Of a stretch of 64,000 nt of DNA, positions 35,092 to 44,484 are shown in pieces (position 1 is the stretch's first letter; every line of letters begins with the position of its first letter). A program made the translations under genes and the position numbers. Under the pieces are notes generated by a model. The model was not told where the DNA came from. It searched no databases and saw only the letters and a program-made list of their open reading frames with translations. Source of the DNA: ZC4RG29 sp035304385 (GTDB lineage Bacteria; Bacteroidota; Bacteroidia; Cytophagales; Cyclobacteriaceae); assembly GCA_035304385.1 (NCBI GenBank), contig DATGQD010000045.1, forward strand, positions 15,716 to 79,715, given 5' to 3'.

Positions 35092-35248
35092 AAAGTCAGG
35101 TTGCCAGTTTGGCACGCATTTCCGCAATTCGATCTGCGTATGACTTGACCGTCTTTAGTGACAATAGTAATGCCAAGAGAGTTGTAAAAGAAGCAAAATT
35201 GTGCCAACTTTATTATTGGCGGCCGGACTTTTTACCAAACGCAGGCTC

Positions 35249-37213
35249 GTGAAACCTTACTTTTTAATCTGTTTAGCGGGTTTTTACCTGCTGACCATCA
35301 CGCCCCTGACTGCTCAACGACCGAAAACGAATTACAAGAAAGGGGGGGTGGTTCAGCTTGACGATAGTCTGACACACTACAGTCAATCTGACATTTTTGA
35401 TTTTCCGAATGTCAACCGGCTTAAGCGCTACCACAACGAAAGAGAACTCAATTCCATCCGCCAGTCCGAAGTGTCCGGCGACAGCGTGAAAGCATATGAC
35501 GCGCTCCGGGCCTACGTGCGCAATTTCGGGATCGACAATTTTGTCACCGACACGCGGATGATATGGAAACTCGCGCGCCTTTCCGAGAAAGTCGGGCCAC
35601 CCGGCGAGGCTATCCTGCTTTACAAACTTGCCCTCAAACATCATCGCCAGGGAAATCGCGATCAGATCGCCCGAGAACTCGACTCCCTCACGGTGAACGA
35701 ACGTGATTATTTCGTACCGCTCGACTACTACTATGAACTGGTCCAGTATCGAAAAGAAATCGACACCCTCAGGCCCCCGCAGGGGGTTCTTCTAAACATC
35801 GGCGAATGGGTTAACTCCCCGAAAGCGGATTACGGCCCGACTATTGGTCCGGTCGATACCATCCTCCTGTTCACCTCCAAGCGGAACAGAAACATCCAGT
35901 ACACGGGTCACGGATACGACGAAGACCTTTTCTACACCGTGCGCTCCGGAGATGGCTGGTCGGAAGCCCGCGAATTCACAACCATCAACACGGTCTATAA
36001 CGAAGGATCCGCCTGCCTCAGCCACGATGGCAGTATGCTGTTCTTTGCGCGCTGCAACTCGCCGGATTCTCAGGGTAACTGCGACCTCTTCGTGTCGTAT
36101 CGCCTTAAAGACGGAACGTGGGGGAATACCAGGAACCTCGGACCGAACGTCAATTCGCCGGCGTGGGACTCTCATCCGTCCCTGTCGCATAACGGCGACA
36201 CGCTGTTCTTCGCATCGGATCGCCTTGGTGGCTTTGGCCTCTCTGATATTTACTATTCCGTCCGCGACGCCAACGGAGAATGGCAGGAGGCGGTAAACGC
36301 CGGCCCGATCATCAACACCCAGGGCTTTGAAGTCAGCCCCTTCTTTCATCACCGGTTCAATGTGCTCTATTTTAGCTCCAACGGCCACCCGCTTAACTTT
36401 GGCGACTTCGACATCTATAAAGCCTACCGGCAGGGTTCAGGGTGGAGCGAACCCCTCAATGTGGGGCCGCTCGTCAACGGGGCGGGCAGCGAATATTACT
36501 TTACGATCGATTCGGAATCGAAAGATCTCTTTTACGCACGGTCGACAAGCGAGGACATAGAAAACCTCGATATCTACTCCTTCCCGGTACCTATGGGCGC
36601 CCAACCCGAAGCTGTTGCCAAACTGAAGGGTTCACTGACGAATGCACGAACCAAAGAGCCCATGCGTGGCATTGTAACGGTCATCGATCTGGACAAAGGT
36701 GTTGAAGTGGAACCCAAGTTCCTCCGACCCGACGGCTCGTTCGATTTTCGTTTGATCAACAAGCGCAACTACCTGCTCATCATACAGGGTGACGACTTCT
36801 TCCGGATCGAAGAGTTGTTCTTCATGGACGGCGACGTGGAAATGCATCGCGAAGCTGAACCCATCGAAAGCAAGATCGCGTTTCAGTCGCTCGAATTCGA
36901 AAACGGCAAGGCCAACATCTTACCGGAAATGGAAAGCGACCTCACCAAGGTGGCAAACTTTCTGATCGACAATCCCAACTTCAACATCAAAATTTCCGGG
37001 CACACCGATTCGCAAGGCAACAAGGAATCCAATCTGCGGCTTTCACAGGCACGTGCCGACGCTATCAAAGCGTATCTCACCTACACCTTCAAAATCGACC
37101 CCGACCGCATCGACGCGTATGGTTACGGAAGCGCCATCCCCATCGTGGATGAAAAGACCGACGAAGACAGACGGCTGAACAGAAGGGTTGAGTTTGAGAT
37201 TATCCGGCAGTAG
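35249..37213 (+). CDS. OmpA-family protein with TPR, PD40 propeller and CRD-like domains (PorE-like)
   Basis: A 654-residue exported protein, read from a GTG at 35249 that gives a good signal peptide (ending LLTITPLTAQ). An alternative GTG at 35201 would add 16 residues before it. Domains in order: helical TPR-like region (about 60-170), PD40/WD40-like propeller (about 190-450, with SHDGSMLFFA and SHNGDTLFFASDRLGG), a carboxypeptidase-regulatory-like domain (about 455-535) and an OmpA peptidoglycan-binding domain (about 540-654, ISGHTDSQGNKESN). This is the domain order described for the T9SS protein PorE. It lacks an obvious lipobox. The name is inference. Confidence 0.8.
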   Translation: MKPYFLICLAGFYLLTITPLTAQRPKTNYKKGGVVQLDDSLTHYSQSDIFDFPNVNRLKRYHNERELNSIRQSEVSGDSVKAYDALRAYVRNFGIDNFVTDTRMIWKLARLSEKVGPPGEAILLYKLALKHHRQGNRDQIARELDSLTVNERDYFVPLDYYYELVQYRKEIDTLRPPQGVLLNIGEWVNSPKADYGPTIGPVDTILLFTSKRNRNIQYTGHGYDEDLFYTVRSGDGWSEAREFTTINTVYNEGSACLSHDGSMLFFARCNSPDSQGNCDLFVSYRLKDGTWGNTRNLGPNVNSPAWDSHPSLSHNGDTLFFASDRLGGFGLSDIYYSVRDANGEWQEAVNAGPIINTQGFEVSPFFHHRFNVLYFSSNGHPLNFGDFDIYKAYRQGSGWSEPLNVGPLVNGAGSEYYFTIDSESKDLFYARSTSEDIENLDIYSFPVPMGAQPEAVAKLKGSLTNARTKEPMRGIVTVIDLDKGVEVEPKFLRPDGSFDFRLINKRNYLLIIQGDDFFRIEELFFMDGDVEMHREAEPIESKIAFQSLEFENGKANILPEMESDLTKVANFLIDNPNFNIKISGHTDSQGNKESNLRLSQARADAIKAYLTYTFKIDPDRIDAYGYGSAIPIVDEKTDEDRRLNRRVEFEIIRQ

Positions 37214-37273
37214 TGCAGGGAAGTCCCCGGGGTCACGGAAACTCTGTGGTGAAAAAAAGCTGACGGATTTTTC

Positions 37274-38581
37274 TCAGTTAACCGTAAATATCTTGATGAT
37301 ATCGTTGGCGAAGATGAAGACCATGAGGGCGAGGAGAAAGACCATCCCGACCTTTTGCGCGTTTTCCAGGAACTTGTCAGACGGCTTTCGTCCGGAGATC
37401 ATTTCAAACGTGAGGAACATAACATGACCGCCATCCAGCGCGGGAATGGGCAGCAGGTTCATGAAAGCCAGAACCAGCGACAGCAGCCCGGTGATGGTCC
37501 AGAAGCGGGGCCACTCCCAGGTAGGGCCGTAAAACTGCGCCATGCCTATCGGGCCTGAAATATTTTTCTGGAAGGACAGCTCGCCGCGGAAAATCTTTCC
37601 GAACGCCATGATCTGAGTGTAGAGTGTTGTGAAGGCCTCGCGCGTTCCGACACCGATCGATGACAGGAGCGAGTACTCCACTGCAACCTGCGCTTTTGGA
37701 CTGAACCCAATGAGGCGTTGTGCACCGAACTCTTCTTCAAAGCGAAGCACCTCGCCGTCGCGTATTACCGCGAAGGACACTTTATTACCCTCCGATTCCC
37801 GAATGGCGCGTGTGATGTCGTCCCAGTATTCAACCTTTTGCCCCTGCACTTCAATCACGCGGTCGCCATACTGCAGTCCGACTTTCTCGGCTATCGAGCC
37901 TGGGGCGACCTTTCCCACTTCCGCCGGCAGGCGGAAGCTAATAAACTCCATGTCCTTCTTGAACTTCTCAATGAAGTCATGCGGTACCGGTATTTCAACC
38001 AACTTTCCGCCGCGGTCGACTGTAAAAGAGGCGTTGGAAGCAATCAGGTTGTTTGGCCTGAGGATGTCGAGATAGTCGTAAAAATCCTTACCATTTATTT
38101 TTACAATCTTATCTCCCTCCTGGAAGCCGAGGTCCTTCGCCAGCGGACCGATCTCTACTTTTCCTGCCCGGTTGATGTCGTCCTTTGACATATAGACGTC
38201 ACCCATAAAATAAGTAAGGCCGATAAAGATCAGGATGCCGACGACGACGTTTACTGCAATGCCGCCGAGCATGACGATCAGGCGTTGCCAGGCGGGCTTA
38301 CTCCGAAATTCGTACGGTTTCGGTGGCTCCTTCATGGCGTCGGTGTCGAGCGATTCGTCGATCATCCCTGAGATTTTCACATAGCCTCCGAGCGGAATAG
38401 CGCTTACTGCATACTCCGTTTCACCCTTCCGGAACGACCACAGCTTGGGTGGGAAGCCAATTGAGAACTGCTCTACGCGCATACCAAAGTACTTTGCCGC
38501 CAGCAGGTGTCCCAACTCGTGCACCGCCACCAGGAATGAAAGGCTCAGCAACAGCTGGCCTACCGAAATCATTATATCCAT
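37274..38581 (-). CDS. rseP: RIP metalloprotease RseP (site-2 protease)
   Basis: A 435-residue membrane protease. The zinc motif HELGH (H21-H25) lies in the first transmembrane helix and LLPIPALDGGH in the third. Between them are two PDZ domains (about 130-200 and 210-290), the second with GSIAEKVGLQYGDRVIEVQG. It cuts transmembrane segments of anti-sigma factors or leftover signal peptides. The start overlaps the dxr stop by one base (TGATG), as in many Bacteroidota. Confidence 0.94.
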   Translation of the reverse strand: MDIMISVGQLLLSLSFLVAVHELGHLLAAKYFGMRVEQFSIGFPPKLWSFRKGETEYAVSAIPLGGYVKISGMIDESLDTDAMKEPPKPYEFRSKPAWQRLIVMLGGIAVNVVVGILIFIGLTYFMGDVYMSKDDINRAGKVEIGPLAKDLGFQEGDKIVKINGKDFYDYLDILRPNNLIASNASFTVDRGGKLVEIPVPHDFIEKFKKDMEFISFRLPAEVGKVAPGSIAEKVGLQYGDRVIEVQGQKVEYWDDITRAIRESEGNKVSFAVIRDGEVLRFEEEFGAQRLIGFSPKAQVAVEYSLLSSIGVGTREAFTTLYTQIMAFGKIFRGELSFQKNISGPIGMAQFYGPTWEWPRFWTITGLLSLVLAFMNLLPIPALDGGHVMFLTFEMISGRKPSDKFLENAQKVGMVFLLALMVFIFANDIIKIFTVN

Positions 38582-39765
38582 CAGTTAATAAGTTCTAGAG
38601 CTTTGATCCGCGTCTGTTTGTCCGTCTCCATATAATCCTCAAAGCCCGGATCCTTGATATAATCCATTTTGATCAAACATTGTTCCACGACCTCAGGCAT
38701 TTGCAGGAAGCCGATTTTTTCTTCCAGGAAGCACCTTACGGCGACCTCGTTAGCAGCGTTGAGGACACAGGGCATGTTGCCTCCCCGGTTAAGCGCTTCA
38801 AAGGCTAATGCAAGATTACGGAAAGTTTTCGTATCGGGTTGTTCAAATGTCAGCGACGGGTACCGGGAGATATCAAAACGGGGGAAATCTGCCTTTAAAC
38901 GCGCAGGATAGGCCAGGGCAAACTGGATGGGCACACGCATGTCCGGCAGGCCCATTTGGGCTTTGATCGACCCATCTTCGAACTGCACCATCGAATGGAT
39001 GATGGATTGGGGGTGGACGACCACCTCCACCTGTGACGGTTCCAGGCCAAAAAGCCACTTGGCCTCGATCGCCTCAAGGCCTTTGTTCATGAGCGTGGCC
39101 GAGTCAATCGTCACCTTGGAGCCCATGTTCCAATTCGGGTGCTTCAGCGCCTCCGCACTGGTGACGGCGGTCAGCTCCGATCGTGTTTTTCCCCGGAAGG
39201 GCCCTCCCGAGGCAGTCAGGATGACCTTTTCGATGCGGTTGTGAAATTCTCCCGTAATGCATTGAAATATCGCCGAATGCTCCGAGTCGATAGGCAGGAT
39301 GTTGACACCCCGATCACGCGCCAACCGGGTCACCAGGTCACCGGCCACGACAAGCGTTTCCTTATTCGCCAGCGCAATGGTTTTGCCGGCTTCGATAGCC
39401 CGCAGCGTCGGCAGCAGGCCGCTGTATCCTACCAACGCGGTAAGCACCAGGTCGATGGTGTCCATATCGACCACAGACGCTACCGCAGCGTCGCCCGAGT
39501 AGACCTTAATGTGCAGCGGTTCCAGGGCCGCCTTCACGGGTGCCGCCAGGTTAGGATCTGCGATGACTACGGCGTTAGGCCGGAACCTGGTGGCCTGTTG
39601 GATGAGCAATTCGGCATTTCGGTTTGCCGTAAGCACCTCCACCTGGAAGTAATTTTCGTGAAGGGCAATGACTTCGAGCGCCTGGGTCCCGATGGATCCC
39701 GTAGATCCTAAAATGGCTATGCGCTTTTTTGTGGTATCCTGTTCCTGTGTGTATGGGGTCTTCAT
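38581..39765 (-). CDS. dxr: 1-deoxy-D-xylulose 5-phosphate reductoisomerase
   Basis: A 394-residue Dxr with the NADPH-binding loop LGSTGSIGTQALEV, the ANKETLVVAG motif, IDSEHSAIFQC and the active-site region TASGGPFRG and PNWNMGSKVTIDSATLMNKGLE. It commits the non-mevalonate isoprenoid pathway; ispD is elsewhere in the same window. Translationally coupled to rseP. Confidence 0.97.
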   Translation of the reverse strand: MKTPYTQEQDTTKKRIAILGSTGSIGTQALEVIALHENYFQVEVLTANRNAELLIQQATRFRPNAVVIADPNLAAPVKAALEPLHIKVYSGDAAVASVVDMDTIDLVLTALVGYSGLLPTLRAIEAGKTIALANKETLVVAGDLVTRLARDRGVNILPIDSEHSAIFQCITGEFHNRIEKVILTASGGPFRGKTRSELTAVTSAEALKHPNWNMGSKVTIDSATLMNKGLEAIEAKWLFGLEPSQVEVVVHPQSIIHSMVQFEDGSIKAQMGLPDMRVPIQFALAYPARLKADFPRFDISRYPSLTFEQPDTKTFRNLALAFEALNRGGNMPCVLNAANEVAVRCFLEEKIGFLQMPEVVEQCLIKMDYIKDPGFEDYMETDKQTRIKALELIN

Positions 39766-39772
39766 GAGCGGC

Positions 39773-41272
39773 TCAATACGATACAGTCTTCAAAAGTTCG
39801 TCGGCTATGGACCTGTCGTTAGCCAACCGCGGCACCTTATTTTGTCCACCCAGCTTACCCTTCGATCGCATATAATCAATAAAAGCATTCCTTGGCAGTT
39901 GCACAAGCTTCAGTGTGCGGAGTATACTCCCGCTGATCAAATCGTCGTAGTAGGTATTTAGTTCACGCAATTGATTGTCGAGTTCAAGCGCGAACGCTTC
40001 AGGATCTGCGGGTGGAACGGCGAATTCCACGAGCCACTCATGGTGGGGCAGCCCTTCGTCAGGTGTAACCCGTGGCGCCACCGTATATTCTACAACGGAA
40101 ACGGGAGGAAATTTCTCCATGGTCTTCTGCATAGCCTTTTCGATCTCTTCACCGATCACGTGCTCTCCGAAAGCCGATATAAAGTGTTTTATGCGACCGG
40201 TGACCCGCACGCGGTAAGGGTTCTTCGAAACGAAACGGACGGTGTCGCCGATGGAATAGCCCCACAGACCCGCATTACTGTTAATGACGACCGCATACTG
40301 ACGACCGAGTTCCACTTCCTCAATGGTGAGCCGTGTCGGATTTTCGGTTCCGTATTCATCCAGCGGGATGAATTCGAAAAAGATTCCGCTGTTCAGCAGC
40401 AACAACAATCCTTCATCGTGTTGTGAATCCTGGTATGCGAGAAAGCCCTCTGAGGCAGGATATGTCTCGATCGAGTCGACAGGCCCTCCTATTGTATCGA
40501 ACAGTTTAGCGCGATAAGGTTCGAAGTTGACCCCGCCATATACGAACATTGAAAATCCGGGAAAGACATCGACGATGGGCTTGCCGGTCCGCTCAACGAT
40601 CCGGTCAAAATACATCTGCACCCAGGGCGGTATACCTGAGATGAGCGTCATGTTTGCCTTCAGGGTTTCATCGATGATCCGTTCCAGCTTTTCTTCCCAG
40701 TCGTCAATACAATTGGTTTCATACGACGGATATTGGTTGCTGCGCAAATAGCCCGGTACGTGATGATTGACAATGCCGGAAAGTCGGCCGGTTTTTATTC
40801 CTGAAGTCTCGGTGAGTTCAGGGCTTCCCGAGAGGAAGATCAGGCCGCCGTCGAGGAACGAGGCTTTGCCGGTCTGGTGTACGTAGCTCAGCAAGGCATT
40901 GCGCGCGCTGTTGATGTGGTTGGGTATTGATTCCCGGGTTATCGGGATATACTTGGTACCGGAGGTGGTACCCGATGTTTTGGCAAAATACAGCGGACGC
41001 CCCTTCCACAGAACATCGGCCTCTCCCCTGACGACGCGATCGACGTACGGACGCAATCCTTCGTAATCGCGGACGGGCACCTGTTGCCTGAATTCCTCAT
41101 GCGTTCGAATGCCGTCAAAGCCGTGATCTTTGCCAAACGCGGTATGCCCGGCGTCCCTGATCAGGCGTCGAAAAGTCTCTTGCTGATAATACCCCGGCCG
41201 CTCGGACCACCGCTTCGTTTCTGATGCAATAAGGGCGGCAAACGGCCGGGCCAGGAAAGAACGAAATCCCAT
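39773..41272 (-). CDS. GH3 auxin-responsive-promoter family protein (acyl-adenylating type)
   Basis: A 499-residue protein of the GH3 family, read from the ATG at 41272 (MGFRSFLARPFAAL); the open frame extends 18 codons further. The nucleotide-binding motif FAKTSGTTSGTKYIP, the YPASEGFLAYQ motif and the YVVVINSNAGLW-like stretch match the adenylating superfamily. Plant GH3 enzymes join amino acids to hormone acids; bacterial members are mostly uncharacterised. Cytoplasmic. It ends 8 nt from the dxr start and may be cotranscribed with dxr-rseP. Confidence 0.85.
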   Translation of the reverse strand: MGFRSFLARPFAALIASETKRWSERPGYYQQETFRRLIRDAGHTAFGKDHGFDGIRTHEEFRQQVPVRDYEGLRPYVDRVVRGEADVLWKGRPLYFAKTSGTTSGTKYIPITRESIPNHINSARNALLSYVHQTGKASFLDGGLIFLSGSPELTETSGIKTGRLSGIVNHHVPGYLRSNQYPSYETNCIDDWEEKLERIIDETLKANMTLISGIPPWVQMYFDRIVERTGKPIVDVFPGFSMFVYGGVNFEPYRAKLFDTIGGPVDSIETYPASEGFLAYQDSQHDEGLLLLLNSGIFFEFIPLDEYGTENPTRLTIEEVELGRQYAVVINSNAGLWGYSIGDTVRFVSKNPYRVRVTGRIKHFISAFGEHVIGEEIEKAMQKTMEKFPPVSVVEYTVAPRVTPDEGLPHHEWLVEFAVPPADPEAFALELDNQLRELNTYYDDLISGSILRTLKLVQLPRNAFIDYMRSKGKLGGQNKVPRLANDRSIADELLKTVSY

Positions 41273-41356
41273 AAGGCCGCAATTTAGCAATTTGCCAAGA
41301 TTGCTCCCGGCAGGCCGAATACGCAAGTTTTTCTCACGAAAGCGGAGATGAAGTCA

Positions 41357-41364
41357 TACTTTTG
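41357..41364 (+). promoter_or_regulatory. -7 promoter element before the HtrA gene
   Basis: TACTTTTG matches TAnnTTTG exactly, 51 nt upstream of the ATG. The -33 region has only a T-run (41329-41333), slightly too far. Confidence 0.45.
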
Positions 41365-41414
41365 TTCACGCCATTACGTAAAACGTTGGTGCGTCCAATA
41401 TCAATCGATTTGTT

Positions 41415-42878
41415 ATGAGACATTTCATCCTGGTTGTTATCGTAGCTTTTGGTGCTGGCCTGGCCGGCGCCTACACGTACTGCAAATTCTATTTTGACAA
41501 CACTGTAGAATCTTCACTCGACTCGATACGCATGTACGCATCCCGAACCAGCAACGCCTCCTCTGCCGAAACGCTGACGGAGCGGCCCACCGTTCCGGGC
41601 CCGGCTTCTGCTTCCGTTCGCCCGGACGCCGAGCCGGTCGACTTCAGCGACGCTGCCGCCCGCGCCGTGTCGAGTGTGGTGTATATCAATAGCATCTCAA
41701 AGGGAATTTCGTATTCATATTGGGATTGGTTCTTTGGCGACGGACAGTCGAGCCGCACTCAAGTGAGTACGGGCTCAGGTGTGATCTTCACTGCCGACGG
41801 GTATATCATCACCAACAATCACGTGGTGGAAGCGGCCGAACGACTTGAGGTAATTTACAACAAGCGCGCCTATCCTGCCACGCTGGTGGGAACCGATCCG
41901 TCCACCGATCTTGCCGTGCTCAAGATCGATGCGCAAAATCTTCCTGCCATCACATTGGGGAGCTCTGAAACGCTTCAGGTGGGTGAATGGGTAATCGCCG
42001 TGGGTAACCCCTTTAGTTTGTCGTCGACGGTCACAGCCGGAATCGTCAGCGCGAAAGGCAGACGCATCGGGATCCTGGAAGACCGCTTCCCGATTGAATC
42101 GTTCATACAGACCGACGCGGCCATCAACCCGGGTAACTCCGGCGGGGCGTTGGTCAACAAAGCCGGTGAGCTGGTGGGCATCAATTCCGCCATCCTTTCG
42201 AGAACCGGTTCTTACACCGGGTATGCTTTCGCCATCCCCGTCGACATCGTGAAGAAGGTATACACCGATCTGGTAAAATACGGTGTTGTGCAAAGGGCGA
42301 TCTTCGGTGCACGGGCGATCGAATACAACTACGAAAACGCAAGAAAATACAACATCAAGAGCAGCGACATACCATTCGACGGCGTATTACTGGAAAGTCT
42401 CGATCGCGACGGACCTGCGATCCGTGCCGACCTGAAGCCGGGCGATATCGTCACCCGTATCGACGAAACGCCGATCAGCACGCAGAGCGCCTTTGAAGAA
42501 AAACTCAGCTATCACTATCCGGGCGACAAGATCACCGTGCATTACATCCGCGACGGTAAACCGCGGCGAACAGTAGTGACGCTCGTGAACAAGAACGGAA
42601 CCACCGATTTCATCCGTCGCCACATTGTAACTTCCGACGAACTGGGGGCGAACCTTGAAGCCACCGATTACGGCGTCAAAGTGTTTCAGATGAAAGACAA
42701 CAGCATTCTGAGGCGCATTGGCGTGCCGGAAAACTTTACCATCGTGGCCATTAACAGGGTACGCGTGAAGGAACCGGACGAAGTAATCGACTTTTTCGGA
42801 CGCTACAAAGGCCGCGGTTACATCTACGGCATCAACAGCCAGGGGCAGCAGGTAGAATTGAACTTCGCGCTGCGGTAG
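41415..42878 (+). CDS. HtrA/DegP-type periplasmic serine protease
   Basis: A 487-residue exported protease with an N-terminal signal or anchor (HFILVVIVAFGAGLAGAYT). The trypsin-like triad is H136 (TNNHVVE), D165 (STDLAVLK) and S242 (PGNSGGALV). Two PDZ domains follow (about 310-400 and 410-487), the first with LKPGDIVTRIDETPI. It should degrade or refold damaged envelope proteins. It is convergent with dnaA, with a gap of only 3 nt. Confidence 0.94.
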   Translation: MRHFILVVIVAFGAGLAGAYTYCKFYFDNTVESSLDSIRMYASRTSNASSAETLTERPTVPGPASASVRPDAEPVDFSDAAARAVSSVVYINSISKGISYSYWDWFFGDGQSSRTQVSTGSGVIFTADGYIITNNHVVEAAERLEVIYNKRAYPATLVGTDPSTDLAVLKIDAQNLPAITLGSSETLQVGEWVIAVGNPFSLSSTVTAGIVSAKGRRIGILEDRFPIESFIQTDAAINPGNSGGALVNKAGELVGINSAILSRTGSYTGYAFAIPVDIVKKVYTDLVKYGVVQRAIFGARAIEYNYENARKYNIKSSDIPFDGVLLESLDRDGPAIRADLKPGDIVTRIDETPISTQSAFEEKLSYHYPGDKITVHYIRDGKPRRTVVTLVNKNGTTDFIRRHIVTSDELGANLEATDYGVKVFQMKDNSILRRIGVPENFTIVAINRVRVKEPDEVIDFFGRYKGRGYIYGINSQGQQVELNFALR

Positions 42879-42881
42879 GAA

Positions 42882-44309
42882 TCACATCCGCATTTTCAGC
42901 TTCTTGCCGAGTTCTTCCACAGAGGCCCTGAAGTTCATGTCCGTCTTCATCATGTCTTCAACCGATTCGAGTGCGTGGATCACGGTGCTGTGATCCCGAC
43001 CGCCGAAGTTTTCACCGATGAGGGCCAGTGTAAGCTGAGTATAGCGCTTGCAGAAATACATCGCCACCTGGCGCGGAATGACGAACTCGCGCTTTTTGAG
43101 TTTGCCCTTCAACGCTTCCAGGTCGACCTTGAAGTATTCAGACACTGTCTTTTGAATGAAATCGACGCTAACGTCGGTCTGGATCTCCTTGATGATGTTT
43201 TTCATCACCTCTTTGGCCAGCTCGAGATCGATTTCCTTCTTTAACAGGGTGGCATGGAAAATCAGGGAATTGAGCACCCCTTCCATGTCACGAAGGTTGG
43301 TGTCGACTGAGTATGCGAGATATTCAGCCACTTCCGTGGGAATCTCGATACCGTCGGCCTTCATTTTCCGGTTGATGATCACCAGTTTCGTTTCGAAATC
43401 CGGCTCCTGCAGATCGGCAGTAAGTCCCCACTTGAACCGCGACAAGAGGCGCTCCTGGAAGCCCTTCATATCACGGGGCGGGCAATCACTGGTCATAATG
43501 ATTTGCTTTCCGCTTTGATGCAGCTGGTTGAAGATATGGAAGAACATCTCCTGAGTCTTCTCCCGGCCCGCAAGGAACTGCACGTCGTCGAGTATGAGAA
43601 GATCGACTTGCAGGTAGAAGTTCTGGAAGTCCTGCAGCTTATTATTCTGCAAAGCATCCAGGAACTGGTTGGTGAAGTCGTTCTGGTCGACGTAAAGGAC
43701 TATCTTATTGGGAAGGTTGTTCTTAATGTCGTTGCCGATGGCCTGAACGAGGTGTGTTTTGCCCACGCCCACTCCGCCATACAGCATGAGCGGATTGAAA
43801 GACGTCACTCCGGGTTTCTTGGACACCGCAACGCCCGCAGAACGTGCAAGCCGATTACAATCGCCTTCCACAAAATTGTCAAATGTATAATTCGGGTTTA
43901 ACCTCGAATTGATGGTTTGCGGATTGAGCGCTTTATAGGTAAACGGCGAATAATCATCTGTAGAAGAAACACTGTTGACAGCACTTCGCCGGAGCGTGTT
44001 GGGATAATTTACCGCAACAGGCGGATGTGTCTGGTTGCCGCTGTCAACGATCACTGAATATTCAAGACGCCCTGTAGGACCGAGTACTGTATGTATGGCT
44101 TTTCGTAATACAGGTACATAGTTCTCTTCAAGCCATTCGTAAAAGAACTGAGAAGGAACCTGAATGGTGAGCACGTCACCATCTACACGCAAAGGCACAA
44201 TGGGTTTGAACCAGGTGTTGAAATTGTCTACTTCGACCTGTTCACGAATAACTTCCAGACAGTCATTCCAAACAGTGCCGTAAGTTACTTCCATTGATTG
44301 TACGTTCAT
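42882..44309 (-). CDS. dnaA: Chromosomal replication initiator DnaA
   Basis: A 475-residue DnaA. Domain I (1-85) includes FNTWFKPIVPL. Domain III has YGGVGVGKTHLVQAIG and LLILDDVQFLAGR. Domain IV ends with the DnaA-box-binding signature GGRDHSTVIHALE. It opens the replication origin. The 175-nt AT-rich upstream region contains a promoter and a palindrome but no cluster of DnaA boxes. Confidence 0.97.
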   Translation of the reverse strand: MNVQSMEVTYGTVWNDCLEVIREQVEVDNFNTWFKPIVPLRVDGDVLTIQVPSQFFYEWLEENYVPVLRKAIHTVLGPTGRLEYSVIVDSGNQTHPPVAVNYPNTLRRSAVNSVSSTDDYSPFTYKALNPQTINSRLNPNYTFDNFVEGDCNRLARSAGVAVSKKPGVTSFNPLMLYGGVGVGKTHLVQAIGNDIKNNLPNKIVLYVDQNDFTNQFLDALQNNKLQDFQNFYLQVDLLILDDVQFLAGREKTQEMFFHIFNQLHQSGKQIIMTSDCPPRDMKGFQERLLSRFKWGLTADLQEPDFETKLVIINRKMKADGIEIPTEVAEYLAYSVDTNLRDMEGVLNSLIFHATLLKKEIDLELAKEVMKNIIKEIQTDVSVDFIQKTVSEYFKVDLEALKGKLKKREFVIPRQVAMYFCKRYTQLTLALIGENFGGRDHSTVIHALESVEDMMKTDMNFRASVEELGKKLKMRM

Positions 44310-44344
44310 TTTGGTAAGGGCTCCGATATCGGGGGCAAGGGAGA

Positions 44345-44376
44345 CAAAGATGGGGAAAAAGAGTTTAAGAAATCAA
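44345..44376 (-). promoter_or_regulatory. Promoter candidate for dnaA
   Basis: On the reverse strand TTG (44374-44376) is followed after 21 nt by CATCTTTG (44345-44352), one mismatch from TAnnTTTG. The element is 36 nt upstream of the dnaA ATG and overlaps one arm of an inverted repeat. Confidence 0.5.
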
Positions 44377-44395
44377 GGTCAAAACGACTTGATTT
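44370..44395. repeat. Inverted repeat overlapping the dnaA promoter
   Basis: AAATCAAG (44370-44377) and CTTGATTT (44388-44395) are perfect 8-bp arms around a 10-nt spacer. One arm covers the proposed -33 TTG of dnaA, so the site could bind a regulator. It is not a DnaA box. Confidence 0.5.
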
Positions 44396-44484
44396 TCTCG
44401 AAAAAAAACCATTAATAAAATTCAGAAAAAAAGACAACAGCCTGAGAAAAGATGGCTAAAATTGAAGATGTTTAACACATCGTT

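Noticed and set aside
44310..44484. Replication origin in the AT-rich gap upstream of dnaA
   Set aside because: I found no cluster of DnaA boxes (TTATCCACA-like) and no ordered repeats; a promoter and one palindrome explain the gap better.
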